Source of the DNA: Closterium sp. Naga37s-1 | Taxonomy: Eukaryota > Streptophyta > Zygnematophyceae > Desmidiales > Closteriaceae | DNA length: 64,000 nucleotides | Assembly (NCBI GenBank): GCA_947471745.1 | Contig: CANJKZ010000139.1 | Span: forward strand, 558,001-622,000 | Direction: 5' to 3' | Shown: piece after piece, positions 34,005 to 45,555 of the stretch | How positions within the stretch are numbered: the stretch's first letter is position 1 | Layout of the letters: each line of letters begins with the position of its first letter | Made by a program: the position numbers and the translations under genes | Notes under the pieces: generated by a model | Databases searched by the model: none | The model's input: the letters and a program-made list of their open reading frames with translations, nothing else | What the model was told of the DNA's origin: nothing

Positions 34005-37000
34005 TTGCACACTTTCACCCTTGACTCGGGTGCTTCCCGCTCCTTCTTTCGCGACTGCACCACACTCTCGCCGCTCAGTCGGCCGTGGCAGTCTCTCAGG
34101 CTGACCCCTCTGGGGGACCAGTTGTGGCCCGTTCCTCCACTAATCTCCCGTGTCCTGCGGCTCCGTCCGGCTCGCTGTCTGGTCTTCACCTCCCCTCGTT
34201 CTCTACGAACTTGGTGGCGGGTGCTGATCTTCAGGATGGGGGTGTTCACCAGTTCACCCCTGCCTATCAGCGTGTGACGCACTGCACGTGTGCTCGGACG
34301 GGCCGTCACCTGGCCACGTTCACCCGTCGGCCAGGGTCCAGCCTGTACACCCTTACCACTGAGTCTCCTCCTGTCACTGCGACTGGTCAGGTAGCCGCGT
34401 CGGGTCAGGTGTTTGCTGCAGCGTCCCGGTCTGGCCCTGCGTCTGCCCCCTGCTCGTATCGCCTCCTGTCTCACGAGACTCTCCTTTGGCACCACCGCCT
34501 TGGTCACCCCTCCCTGCCTCGTCTTCGAGGCATGGCCTCCCGTGTCCTTGTCTCAGGTCGTCCAGAGTCCCTCCCACCCCTTCCTCCGGGGCCTGCCCCT
34601 ACCTGCGTCCCCTGCGTCGAGGGCCGGCAGCGCGCCGCTCCTCACTCCTCCGAGTTTCCTCCGACAGAGGCTCCCCTGCAGACTCTTCACATGGACTTGT
34701 GGGACCCAGCCCGCGTCCGTGGACAGGGTCACGAGCGTTACTTCCTGCTGGTTGTTGACGACTACTCGCGTTTCACCACGGTCTTCCCCTTGCGCCGCAA
34801 GGGTGAGGTCACTGAGGTGTTGATCGACTGGATCCGCGCTTCTCGTCTCCAGCTCAGAGAGAGTTTCGGCTCGGACTTTCCTGTTCTGCGTCTGCACTCG
34901 GACAGAGGTGGAGAGTTTTCCTCCGACCTTCTGCGAGCTTTCTGTCGGGCGGAGGGCATCCGCCAGACGTTCACGCTTCCGGCCTCTCCACAGCAAAATG
35001 GGATTGCTGAGCGCCGCATTGGCATGGTCATGGATGTCGCTCGTACGTCCATGATCCATGCGGCTGCTCCCCATTTTCTGTGGCCGTTCGCGGTTCAGTA
35101 CGCGGCGCATCAGATCAACCTCCAGCCCCGGGTCTCCATGCCGGAGACCACCCCTACTCTGCGGTGGACGGGGAAGGTTGGCGATGCATCTGCGTTCCGT
35201 GTCTGGGGATCTCGAGCTTTCGTCCGCGACTTGTCTGCGGACAAGCTGTCCTCCCGTGCCGTTCCCTGCGTCTTCCTTGGCTTCCCCCCTGACGCGCCTG
35301 GTTGGCAGTTTTACCACCCCACCTCGCGCCGTGTTCTGTCCTCTCAGGACGTCACGTTTGACGAGTCGGTTCCTTACTACCGTCTCTTCCCCTACCGCAC
35401 TGCCCCCCTCCCCCCCCCGCCGCTCTTCCTCGCGCCAGGTACTCCTCCGGTAGACCCCCTCCCCCCTCAAGGTCCTGCCCCCTCAGGTGTGTCTCAGGTA
35501 GACGCAGTCGAGCCTGTTGAGGTAGCTGTTGACTCAGGTGCTGCTAGGGGTGCTGAGCCTGCGGGTGCCGGGTCTGGGGGTGCTGAGCCTGGGGTTGCTG
35601 AGTCTGGGGGTGCTGAGCCTGGGGGTGCTGAGCCTGGGGTTGCTGAGTCTGGGGGTGCTGCGCCTGGGGGTGCTGTGTCTGGGGGTGCTGAGACTGGAGG
35701 TCGTCCGAGTGTCCCGTCGCGGCGGGAGCCACTCTCTCCACGGCAGCTTCGTGAGTGGTACGCTCGGCGCTGTAGCCGTGCTGCTGGAGCTGCTGGTGGT
35801 GCTGCTGGAGGTGCTGCTGGTGCTGGAGCTGCTGGAAGTGCTGCTGGTGCTGGAGCTGCTGGTGGTGCTGCTGGAGGTGCTGCTGGTGCTGGAGCTGCTG
35901 GAGGTGCTGCTAGTGCTGGAGCTGCTGGTGGTGCTGCTGGAGGTGCTGCTGGTGCTGGAGCTGCTGGAGGTGCTGCTGGTGCTAGAGCTGCTGGAGGTGC
36001 TGCTGCTGCTGGAGCCGCTAGTGCTGGAGGTACTGGCGCTGCTGGAGGTCCTGCTGGTGTTGGTGCTGCTGGCGGTGCTGGAGCCGCTGGTCCTGGAGGT
36101 GCTCGTACTGGAGGTACTGGAGCTGCTGGGACTGGAGCTGCTGCGGGAGTTGGAGCTGGAGGTGCTGGAGCTGTTGGAGCTGGTGGTGCTGCGGGAGTTG
36201 TAGCTGGAGACCCAGGAGCTGAGGGTACTGGTGCTGTCTCTGCTGGTTCAGGAGGCGCTGCGCGGCCACGGCCGTACTACGTTCCGCTCCTTCAGCAGGT
36301 TCTTGGCCTCCCGCCTTCTACTGGTCCTACTCCTCCCCTACTGAGTCCACCGCCTGTCCAGTCGCAGTCACAGTTACAGCCAGCCTCTCCACTGCCTGGA
36401 CCTTCTCCTTACTCTGGACCGACTAGAGGTCTTACGGAGCGTCGTGAGCCTGCGTCTCGTCCTGCGTCGCCTGAGTCTCGTCCAGAGTCGCCTGTCCGCG
36501 CTGTCCGCACTGGTCGTCGTGTTCCACGTGAGCGTCCTCCTCCTGTCCCTGGCACTCACTATATGACTCTGCGTCCTTCCACTGCTCCACAGCGTGTTCC
36601 TCTGCCGTCTCCTCCTGCGTCCTCTCTCAGTGGCATTCAGCCATGGACGCAGAGATGGCTTCCTGGAAGTCCACAGGCACCTACGTCGACGAGGTTCCCC
36701 CGCCTGGGGCGAACATCGTCAGTGGCATGTGGATTTTCAGGGTGAAGCGGCCGCCGGGTTCTCCGCCTGTCTTCAAGGCGCGTTACGTTGCACGAGGCTT
36801 CAGTCAGCGTGAGGGAGTTGACTTCTTCCAGACCTTCTCCCCTACCCCGAAGATGACCACTCTTCGGGTTCTGCTGCACGTCGCCGCTCAGCGTGACTAC
36901 GAGCTCCACTCTCTTGACTTCAGCACAGCTTTCCTACAGGGCAGCCTGCACGAGGAGATCTGGCTGCGCCGCCCACCTGGCTTCACTGGGTCGTTTCCTC

Positions 37001-38157
37001 CTGGTACCCAGTGGAGCCTCCGGCGGCCAGTCTACGGTCTCCGCCAGGCACCCCGTGAGTGGCACGACACACTGAGGACGACTCTTGCTGCTCTTGGGTT
37101 TGCTCCTTCTACTGCTGACCCGTCGCTGTTTCTACGCACCGACACCACTCTGCCGCCGTTCTACGTTCTCGTGTACGTAGACGACTTGGTCTTTGCTACT
37201 GTTGACACTGAGGCACTCGCCCACGTGAAGTCGGAGCTGCAGAAGAGACATACGTGCACAGACCTGGGTGAGCTGACAAGCTATCTTGGCTTGCGGATCA
37301 CCCGGGACAGAGCACAGCGCACCATTACCTTGACTCAGTCACACATGGTGCAGCAGGTCCTTCAGCGCTTCCGCTTCACGTACTCCTCGCCACAGTCCAC
37401 TCCTCTGCCTACCGGTCACTCGCTCTCAGCTCCACCTTCGGACGAGTCCGTAGAGCCGAGTGGCCCATATCCAGAGCTTGTGGGCTGCCTCATGTACCTG
37501 ATGACCTGCACTCGACCTGACCTAGCCTACCCTCTTAGCATTCTAGCACGCTATGTCGCTCCTGGCCGACACAGGAAGGAGCACATGGATGCTGCTAAGA
37601 GGGTGTTGCGCTACTTGTGCAGTACGTCGGGCATGGGGCTCGTGCTTGGAGGGCGAGGTCCAGTTGTCCTCACTGGTCACGCAGACGCTTCTTGGGCTGA
37701 CGACTTGACTACGCAGTGGTCGTCACAGGGTTACACCTTCAGCCTTGGCTCCGGCTCTGTTTCTTGGCGGTCTACCCGCTCGTCTTCTGTTCTCAGCTCC
37801 AGTTGTGAGGCTGAGATCTACGCAGGGGCCATGGCTGCACAGGAGTTACGCTGGCTCACCTACCTGCTGACCGACCTTGGAGAGCTGCCTCGTTCTCCTC
37901 CAGTGCTGTACGTCGACAACAAGGCCATGATTGCCTTGTGTCAGGAGCACAGACTGGAGCACAGAACGAAGCACATTGCTCTGCGCTACTTCCTTGCTCG
38001 AGAGCTGCAGCAGCGTGGTCAGCTTCGTCTTGCTTACGTGGCCACTCAGGCCAACACTGCTGATGTCTTCACCAAGGCACTCCAGCCTTGTGATCATCAG
38101 CGTTTCTGTACTGTTCTAGGCCTTGTGCCTACTGTGCCTCACTTGCTTACTTCTTGA
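34005..38157 (+). pseudogene. pol region of Copia-C (PR-IN-RT-RH)
   Basis: Protease motif TFTLDSGASRSFFRD near 34010-34055. Pre-integrase WHHRLGHPSLPRL near 34490. Integrase core about 34690-35110, with its acidic residues in HMDLWDP, LHSDRGGEF and NGIAERRIG. A Gly/Ala-rich spacer covers about 35540-36240. Reverse transcriptase covers about 36640-37400 with YVDDLVFAT. RNase H covers about 37670-38150 with HADASWAD and ANTADVFTKAL. Gag is not visible ahead of it. Confidence 0.88.
35540..36240 (+). repeat. In-frame Gly/Ala/Glu-coding tandem repeats in Copia-C pol
   Basis: Two blocks: GGGGGTGCTGAGCCT-type 15-bp units (GGAEP, GVAES) at about 35561-35700, then GCTGGTGGTGCTGGAG-type units coding Gly-Ala at about 35775-36230. 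They lie between integrase and reverse transcriptase. Long apparent frames in other phases here (Leu/Val-rich, Gln-rich) are shadows of the repeat. Confidence 0.85.
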
Positions 38158-38385
38158 CTCTGTTTGTACTGTGATCTCTATACATATACCTGCATGCTTA
38201 CACTTGCTAGGTTGTGATCACTGTATTGATTTTCTCATTTATATAACTCTGCATGTGAACTGGCCTTGTGGCCACTTGCTTGTGCTCAGACTGCGTGGTG
38301 ACGTCGTGATCCACCCTGAGCTTGCTTTGCTTTGCTTGACTGGTCTTGTGACCTCTTGTTCTCCCCCACTTTGCCTATGTGGGTG

Positions 38386-38515
38386 TGTCAAACTTATATG
38401 TTATGGTCTGTGTAGGCTGTAGTGGGGTAGTTCACATGGGGTACAACACTTTAGGGTTTCCTACTTGTATCCCCCTTCATTCCTAATTCAATCATTCCTT
38501 GCTAGTATTCTCACA
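38386..38515 (+). repeat. 3' LTR of Copia-C
   Basis: 130 bp, starting TGTCAAACTTATATG and ending GTATTCTCACA. It shares the GGGGTACAACA block with the Copia-A and Copia-D LTRs. Followed by the target duplication GCTTT. Confidence 0.85.
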
Positions 38516-38520
38516 GCTTT

Positions 38521-40480
38521 TGTGCAGCCATGGCCCCAGCGTAGATCTCGGCCTCGCAGCTGGAGCCAAGCACAGAAGAAGAACGAGTGGACCTCCACGA
38601 GACAGAACCAGAGCCAAGACTGAAGGTGTAACCATGTGACGAACGCTGAGTCGCCTGGTCGTCGGCCCAAGAAGCGTCAGAGTGTCCTGTGAGTACCACT
38701 GAACCCCGTCCTCCAAGCACGAGCGCCATGCCCGATGTACTGCACAAGTAACGCAGTACCCTCTTCGCAGCATCAAAGTGCACCTTTCGGTGTCTACCGG
38801 GTGCCACGTAGCGAGCCAAGAGGCTGAGAGGGTACGCGAGGTCAGGTCGTGTGCACATCATAAGGTACATGAGGCAACCCACAACCTCAGGGTACGGACC
38901 ACTCGGCTCTACGGACTTGTCCGAAGGTGGAGCTGAGAGCGAGTGGCCGGTAGACAGAGGAGTGGGTTGTGGCGAGGACCACGAGAAGCCGAAGCGCTGA
39001 AGGACCTGGTGCACCATGTGTGACTGAGTCAGGGTGATGGTGCGCCGTGCTCTGTCCCGGGTGATCTGCAAGCCAAGATAGCTCCGCAGCTCACCCAGGT
39101 CAGTGCAGGTGTGTCTCTCCTGCAGCTCCGCCTTCACTAGGGCCAGTGCCTCAGTGTCAGCAGTAGCAAAAACCAAGTCGCCGACGTACACGAGGATGTA
39201 GAACGGCGGCAGAGTAGTGTCGGTGCGTAGAAACAGCGACGGGTCAGCAGTCGAAGGAGCAAACCCAAGAGCCGCAAGTGTCGTCCTCAGTGTGTCGTGC
39301 CACTCGCGGGGCGCCTGCCACAGGCCGTACACTGGTCGCCGTAGGCTCCACTGGGTACCCTCAGGAAACGACTCAGTGAAGCCCTCTGGACGGCGCAACC
39401 AGATGGCCTCGTGAAGGCTACCCAGTAGGAAAGCTGTCGAGAAGTCGGGGGACTGCAGCTCGTAGTCGCGCTGTGCTGCAACGTGCAGCAACACCCAAAG
39501 AGTGGTCATCTTCGGGGTAGGGGAGAAGGTCTGAAAGAAGTCGACCCCCGCACGCTGACTAAAGCCTCGAGCAACGTAACGTGCCTTGTAGGCAGGCGGA
39601 GAACCCGGCGGCCGCTTCACTCTGAAAATCCACATGCCACTGACAATGTTCGCCCCAGGTGGGGGAACCTCGTCGACGTAGGTGCCTGTGGACTTCCAGG
39701 AAGCCATCTCTGCGTCCATGGCTGTCTGCCACTGAGAGGAGTACTCACCCGAAATCGCCTCTCTGTAAGAGCGCGGGGTGGGGATGTCAAGTGCATCTGG
39801 GTCTCCCTCAGGGGCAAGCAGCATGGTCGCGAGATGGGGTGAAGCGGCCGCAAGGCACTCCAGTTCCTCCTGCCTGTCCTCAAGAACGTCACAGCCAAGG
39901 GCAGTACAGCCAAGGGCAGTCTTACCCCCGACGGACGGAGGACAGGCAGGGACAGGGTCAGAAACAAGGCTCGCAAGGTAGTCTAGGCGGTACACAGTAG
40001 CAAAGTCAACGAGCTCAGCGCCTAAGGGAGACGCAGCAGGAGACGAGAACGAAGGGTCAGTCACCACCGTAGCAAGAAAGCGAGTAACAGTTGGACTGGA
40101 CGCACGAGCAAGGTCAGACGGAGGGTCAGCAACGTCAGGAAGAGAGGACGCAGGAGGTAACGGGAGGACAACACGCTGTGGAACAGAGTAAGGACGGAGT
40201 GTCATATCGTGAGTGCCCGGGACAGCCGGAGCACGCTGACGACAAACACGAGGAACACGAGTACGGACAGCGGCTCTAGGCTCGGGCTCAAGGTCAAAGC
40301 TAGATTCAGGCTCTCGACGCTCAGGGGTGGAAGCACGAGTCTCAGGCTCTCGACGCTCAGACAGGGACTGTGTCACCGCAGTGTAAGGAGTAGGAGCAGG
40401 CAGTGGGGAGTGCGGTAGCAGCGGCGGATGAGACTGGTCGGCCGGTGGAAACAGTAACGGAGGAGTAGTACCTGCCACAG
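38521..40480 (-). pseudogene. RT and part of RNase H of Copia-A
   Basis: The minus strand encodes copia reverse transcriptase, including MDAEMASWKSTGTYVDEV, RYVARGFSQRAGVDFFQ and VYVGDLVFAT (a variant of the usual YVDD). The start of RNase H follows (GHSDASWADD, SSCEAEIYAGAM). The lower end is the Copia-C insertion point; the same protein region resumes at 33830 and below. Confidence 0.87.
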
Positions 40481-40504
40481 GGAAGTCAGTAGCACCTGGC
40501 GGAA

Positions 40505-41560
40505 GACTGAGAAGGTGGCGAAGAGCACCAGCAGCTCCTGTACCTCCAGCACGAGCAGCACCAGCACCTCCAGCACCTCCAGCACCACTAGCTCCGGCAA
40601 CTCCAGCACCTCTAGCACCAGCAGTACCTCCAGCACGTCCAGTGCCAGCAGCTCCAGTAGCACCTCCAGCACCTCCAGCACCAGTAGTACCACCTGCTCC
40701 GGCAGCTCCAGCATCTCTGGTACGAGTACCTCCAGGACCTGCAGCTCCAGCACCTCCAGTACCTCCAGCTCCAGCTCCAGCGCCTCCTGCACCAGCAGTA
40801 CCTCCAGCACCTCCAGTGCCAGCAGCTCCAGTAGCACCTCCAGCACCTCCAGCACCAGCAGTACCACCTGCTCCAGCAGCTCCAGCACCTCTAGTACGAG
40901 CACCTCCAGGACCAGCAGCTCCAGCACCTCCAGTACCTCCAGCTCCAGCGCCTCCAGCACCAGCAGCACCAGCACCTCCAGTGCAAGCAGCTCCAGTAGC
41001 ACCTCCAGCATCTCCAGCACCAGCAGTACCACCTGCTCCAGCAGCTCCAGCACCTCTAGTACGAGCACCTCCAGGACCAGCAGCTCCAGCACCTCCAGTA
41101 CCTCCAGCTCCAGCGCCTCCAGCACCAGCAACACCAGCACCTCCAGGGTCAGAAGCTCCAGTAGCACCTCCAGCACGAGCAGCACCACCAGCTCCGGCAG
41201 CTCCAGTACCTCTAGTACGAGCACCTCCAGGACCAGCAGCTCCCGCAGCTCCAGCACCAGTAGCACCAGCACCTCCAGTGCCAGCAGCTCCAGTACCTCC
41301 AGCACCAGCAGCACCTCCAGGACTAGCAGCTCCATTACCTCCAGCACCAGCAGTAGCTCCAGTACCTCCAGCAATACCTCCAGGACTAGCAGCTCCAGTA
41401 CCTCCAGCACCAGCAGCACCTCTAGTACCTCCAGCAGTACCTCCAGCACCTCCAGCACCTCTAGGACTAGTAGCTCCAGCACCAGCAGCACCTCTAGGAC
41501 TAGTAGCTCCAGCACCAGCAGGACTGTACCCTCCACCACCAGGACTGCCTCGCCGAACGA
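40505..41560 (-). repeat. Gly/Ala-coding tandem repeat of Copia-A
   Basis: On the minus strand, GGAGGTGCTGGAGCTGCTGG-type units of 15-45 bp encode Gly-Ala-rich sequence between integrase and reverse transcriptase. The homologous spacer continues beyond the Copia-B insertion at about 48010-48160. Long Ser/Thr-rich and Pro/Ala-rich open frames on the plus strand here are repeat shadows. Confidence 0.85.
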
Positions 41561-41650
41561 CCCACGCACGAATCGCCTGCGGCGAGAGTGTCTCAAGTAG
41601 AGCAGGCTGCGGTGGCTGTTCAGCTCCAGCACCTCCAGTAGTGGTAGCTC

Positions 41651-41908
41651 TGTTAAAACTGAGAGTGTGGTAGCCATGGCTAGGAAGAGAGAAGGTAGCG
41701 AGAGAAAAATTGTATTAGGAAAGAAGTGTCGAGATACAAGTCTAGAAAGGAATTGGAAACCCTAATTGAACTTAGGGTGTGTTCAGTTTGTACTATAGCT
41801 ACGAAATGAACCTAAATTGAACCTGGAAGCATAACTCGCTCTAAGCATGGTGGAATGATAAGAGAACACCAAAATAAAGGCTAGAGCGAGCTCTAGCCTA
41901 CTCCAACA
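41651..41908 (-). repeat. 3' LTR of Copia-B
   Basis: 258 bp. On the minus strand it starts TGTTGGAGTAGGCTAG and ends CTCAGTTTTAACA. Nearly identical to 47752-48009. Confidence 0.94.
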
Positions 41909-41944
41909 CACCCCCAGGCTAGGTGAAGCTCTGGAACAAAACAC

Positions 41945-44900
41945 CTAGCGAACGGGAACACCCCCAGAAGTGGTAAGACGCGTGAGCCCAAGCTCGCGCA
42001 CGTAGAAACGGTGTGGCGCACGCAGAAGGGCCTTGGTGAAAATGTCAGCAAGGTTGGCAGTAGCGGCCACCTTGCAAAGGCGTAAGAAGCCAGACTGCAC
42101 CAGCTCGCGCACGAAGAAGTAGCGGACCTCTATGTGTTTGCTGCGGGCGTGATAGACAGGATTTTCAGTGAGATGAATCATGCTCGCACTGTCACAGGAG
42201 AGCGTCACAGAGGGCTGAGAGTGACCAAGCTCAGCAAGGAGAAAGGAGAGCCAGCGAGCCTCCTGAGCTGCCAATGTGCCTGCGTACAACTCAGCTTCGC
42301 AGGTAGAAAGGCAGACAGAGGATGAGCGAGTGGAGCGCCAGCTGATGAGACCACTGCCAAGAGTAAAACCATAACCCTGAGAGGAGCGGCGATCAGGGCG
42401 AGAATCAGCATAGGAGGAATCACTGGAACCGCAAAGAACAGGGGGAGAAGAGCCACCAAGAGTGAGAGCAAGATCAGAGGTAGCGCGGAGATAGCGGAGA
42501 ACGCGCTTGGCAGCCGCCCAGTGCATGTCTGTGTGGCGACCAAGGCCAACAAAGCGAGAGAGGACACTGAGGGGGTAAGCAAGATCGGGGCGCGTGCACA
42601 TCATAGCATACATGAGTGACCCAACGAGCTCAGGATAGGGTCGCAGTTCTGAGGAGGGAGCGGGAACGGCAGGGGCAGTAAGCTGATGGTTAGCGGGAAG
42701 AGGAGTGGAAACTGGCTTAGCCTGTGACATTTCAAAGCGTTCAAGGATGGAGTGGATGTAGAAAGATTGAGAGAGAGAGATGGTGCGCGCAGTACGATCG
42801 CGACGAATCTCCATGCCAAGGTAGTGGCGAAGCTTGCCAAGATCCTTGCACAGGAGACGTGCCTGGAGGGCTAGCTTGACAGCGGCAAGGTCAGCAGAAT
42901 CTTCAGCGAGGAGCACCAAGTCATCGACGTAGGCAAGAATGTAAACCCTGTGGGGGGAAGTGCGAATGAAGAGACTGGGGTCGGAAGAGGAGGTGGAGAA
43001 GCCAAGAGAGTGAAGAGTGGAGGCAAGCTTAGCATGCCACTCGCGTGGGGCCTGCTTAAGACCATACACTGGGCGCTTCAGCTCCCAGACAGTGCCTGGA
43101 GGGAAGGGGCGAGGAAAGCCAGCGGGGCGCTCAAGGAAAATGCGTTCATGAAGCTCGCCTTGGAGAAAGGCATTGGAGACATCCATAGAGTGAATCTCCC
43201 AATTCCAGCGGGCGCCTAGATCAAGAAGGAGGCGAAGAGTGGGGAGACGGGCAGTGGGGGAGTAAGTGGCAAAGTAGTCAATGCCTTCACGTTGGGTGAA
43301 GCCTTTGGCGCAGTAACGGGCTTTGAAGACAGGGAGCTCCCCAGGTAGCTGTTTGACACGAAAGACCCATTTGCCCTTCACAATGGTGGCACCAGGGGGG
43401 GGGACAGAGTCAACGTAAGAGTGAGTCCTAGTGAATGCCTCACACTCGGCAATAATGGCAGCCATCCACTCAGTTGCATGAAAGCCAGACACTGCCTCGG
43501 AATAGGTCTGAGGGGTGGGAATAGCGGCAGTGTCAACGGAGAGAAGAGTCGGAGAATTGGAGAAGTCGCCAATGGTGACACAGAGGAGGGGTGAAACAGG
43601 ATGAACAGAGAAAAGCTCCTCAAAGCGATCTTCGAGAAGATCAACGTTCTGAGAGGGAGAGAGACGAGTAAAGAGAGCAGAGTGTTGAAAATTGGACATT
43701 GCACGGGTCATGGAGCGGGTGAGACGGGGAGAGGGTGGGGGGGCAGGTGCAGAAGGGAGGGTAGCAGAAGGAGGTGATGAGGGAGGGGCCATGGGAGCAG
43801 AAGATGAAGAGGCAGGAGGAGAGATGCCAGAGATGACAGCGGAGGGGGGGGTGGAGGAGGCAGGCAGGGGAGGTGGAGCAGGGGCAAGAGGAAGGGGAGG
43901 AGGAGAGGGAGCAGCAGAGGGCAGCGGATCAAAGTCAGACCAATGGAGAGAGGGAGCAGGTGGGGTGGGAGGGGGAGTGAGGAATGGAGATTGAGTCTCA
44001 TCAAAGATGACATCATGGCTGCGAATGAGCTGCTGAGAGGAGGGAGCATAGAAAAGGTAGCCAGGACAGTCAGAGTTGATACCAATAAACGCACAAAGCT
44101 GCGTCTTGGGAGCGAGCTTCCCACCCTGACGCGCCCGATCAGCGGGATTGATGAGGACATGAGTGACACAGCCCCACACCCGAAGAGGGCGGGCAGAAGG
44201 CTGGCGGCCAGTCCAGAGCTGAAAGGGTGTAATGGAAGAGCGAAGGGGATGAGGGCGAAGGTTAGAAAGAAGAGTGGCGTGAACAAGAGCGTAGCTCCAA
44301 AGAGAGTGGGGAGCAAAAGCATGCGTAAGGAGACAGCGGGTGATCTCCGTGAGAGTGCGAATACGACGCTCGGCAACACCATTTTGTTCAGGAGAATGCG
44401 GAAGGGTGGAGGTTTGGCGAATGCCATGAGAGGAGCAGTAAGAAGAAAGAGAGTGGTTAAAGAACTCGCCACCACCATCAGAGTGGAGGCGCGCGACAGG
44501 GCGGCCAAAGCGAAGACGCGCCTGCTCAGCCCAGCGAATGATGAGGGAGGGGGCGTCAGATTTGGCACGGAGGGGATAGACAGTGGCAAAGCGAGAATGG
44601 TCATCGACGAGAAGAAGAAAATAGCGATGACCCTGACGGGAGGCAATGGGAGAGGGACCCCAGAGGTCCATATGCACAAGATCAAGGGGTTTGGGGGAGG
44701 CAGAAGGGGAAGAAGGATGGGGAGATTGGGAGAGCTTAGCTTGAACACAAGGGGTGCATGGAGGAGCGGGAGAGGGGGGAAGGGGCGGGAGAGAGGAAGG
44801 GAGATCATGAAGCAGCTTCGAGTTGACCATGCTGCGAAGGAGAGGGAAGTTGGGGTGGCCAAGGTGATGATGGAGAAGAAGGGTAGGTTGGGTGAGAGAG

Positions 44901-44965
44901 CGACAGTCGCAAGAGGAGACGGGAGGGACAGAAGAAGAGGAAGTGTGGTGGACAGATGAGGGGAG
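41945..44965 (-). pseudogene. pol region of Copia-B (IN-RT-RH)
   Basis: The minus strand carries a pre-integrase motif HHHLGHPNFPLL; an integrase core with VHMDLWGPSP, LHSDGGGEF and NGVAERRIRTL; a proline-rich spacer; reverse transcriptase with FKARYCAKGFTQREGIDYFA and ILAYVDDLVLLAE; and RNase H with SSDSSYAD, CEAELYAGTLAAQEA and NLADIFTKAL. This is a long open stretch, unlike the other copies. Its upstream side is cut by the TRIM. Confidence 0.9.
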
Positions 44966-44968
44966 GGG

Positions 44969-45109
44969 TGTCAGAATCCCAACCACTAGACCATTGGGAT
45001 AAAAGGGCTTGTTAAGTAGCGGGTCAGAGTGCGCCCATAACCCCCCAGGCGAACACGCCTGTAACCCCCCTATGATCAATCGGGCATCCACAGTGCAGAT
45101 CTACTGACA
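44969..45109 (-). repeat. TRIM LTR 3 (3')
   Basis: 141 bp, matching LTR 1. On its upstream (minus-strand) side lies GTGGGGGGGTG. Confidence 0.9.
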
Positions 45110-45168
45110 CCCCCCCACACTGGGAGGCCCAGGACTGAGCACAGCGGCAACGGCCTACATGTGCATAC

Positions 45169-45233
45169 ACCGGGATTCGAACCCGAGACCTTTCTGACAC
45201 CATGTCAGAATCCCAGTCACTAGACCATTGGGA
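45169..45233 (-). promoter_or_regulatory. Second, diverged tRNA-like unit at TRIM LTR 2 junction
   Basis: The same arrangement occurs at the middle LTR: TGGTCTAGTGACTGGGATTC, then a slightly changed primer site, then GGGTTCGAATCCCGG. The B box is intact and the T-arm pairing is better than in the first unit; the A box has changed. Confidence 0.6.
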
Positions 45234-45340
45234 TGGAAGGGCTTGTTAAGTAGCGGGTCAGTGCGCCCATAACCCCCCAGGCCAACATGCCTGTAACCCT
45301 TCCCTAGGATCAATCGGGGATCACCAGTGGACCTCTGACA
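45203..45340 (-). repeat. TRIM LTR 2 (middle)
   Basis: 138 bp, diverged from the outer copies by several substitutions and short indels. Its A-box region reads TGGTCTAGTGACT. Confidence 0.88.
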
Positions 45341-45371
45341 CCCCCCCGCACTGGGCTGCCCGAAGTGCACA

Positions 45372-45440
45372 CACTGGGATTCGAACCCGAGACCTTCGCT
45401 CTGATACCATGTCAGAATCCCAACCACTAGACCATTGGGA
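45372..45440 (-). promoter_or_regulatory. tRNA-like unit with Pol III A and B boxes, spanning TRIM LTR 1 and primer site
   Basis: On the minus strand TCCCAATGGTCTAGTGGTT, then GGGATTC, resembles the 5' half of eukaryotic tRNA-Glu, including a consensus A box (TGGTCTAGTGG). About 36 nt later comes GGTTCGAATCC, a perfect B box. TCTGA and TCAGA can pair around a 7-nt loop where an anticodon arm would be. The 5' half is the LTR end; the 3' half is the primer site and following internal bases. TTTT at 45442-45445 (minus strand) lies just upstream. It is not a normal tRNA gene: the acceptor stem does not close and the loop lacks U33. Confidence 0.7.
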
Positions 45441-45550
45441 TAAAAGGGCTTGTTAAGTAGCGGGTCAGAGTGCGCCCATAACCCCCCAGGCGAACACGCC
45501 TGTAACCCCCCTATGATCAATCGGGCATCCACAGTGCAGATCTACTGACA
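45410..45550 (-). repeat. TRIM LTR 1 (5')
   Basis: 141 bp, matching 44969-45109 with no difference seen by eye. It carries the A-box-like TGGTCTAGTGGTT close to its 3' end. Confidence 0.9.
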
Positions 45551-45555
45551 AGGGG

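Larger units (their letters stand above)
33831..38515 (+). mobile_element. Ty1/copia element Copia-C (fossil), inserted in Copia-A
   Basis: Flanked by GCTTT on both sides (33826-33830, 38516-38520), a perfect 5-bp target duplication inside the RNase H region of Copia-A. The 3' LTR is 38386-38515 (130 bp). At the 5' end only a short LTR-like stretch (TGTCAAACATTACATG) is recognisable before pol sequence begins, so most of the leader and gag are absent. Pol covers about 34000-38157. The 5' end is reduced and pol is broken in a few places. Related to Copia-A and Copia-D by LTR and pol sequence. Confidence 0.88.
44969..45550 (-). mobile_element. Three-LTR miniature retroelement (TRIM) with tRNA-like junctions
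   Basis: 582 bp flanked by AGGGG on both sides (44964-44968, 45551-45555). On the minus strand it reads LTR (45410-45550), 69-bp internal, LTR (45203-45340), 93-bp internal, LTR (44969-45109). The outer LTRs appear identical over 141 bp; the middle one is diverged. Each internal part begins with a TGGTATCAGAGC or TGGTGTCAGA primer site and ends with a G tract (GGGGGGGTG) before the next LTR. No protein is encoded. LTR starts are TGTCAGTAGATC, and the ends GGGATTCTGACA. It is inserted within the protease/integrase region of Copia-B. Confidence 0.9.

Noticed and set aside
35529-36269. Leu/Val-rich and Gln-rich frames
   Set aside because: Out-of-phase readings of the Copia-C spacer repeat.
40515-41673. 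Long Ser/Thr-rich and Pro/Ala-rich plus-strand frames
   Set aside because: Antisense shadows of the Gly/Ala-coding tandem repeat of Copia-A.
45169-45440. Functional tRNA gene
   Set aside because: A and B boxes are good, but the acceptor stem does not close, the anticodon loop lacks U33, and the unit straddles an LTR/primer-site boundary present in two diverged copies.
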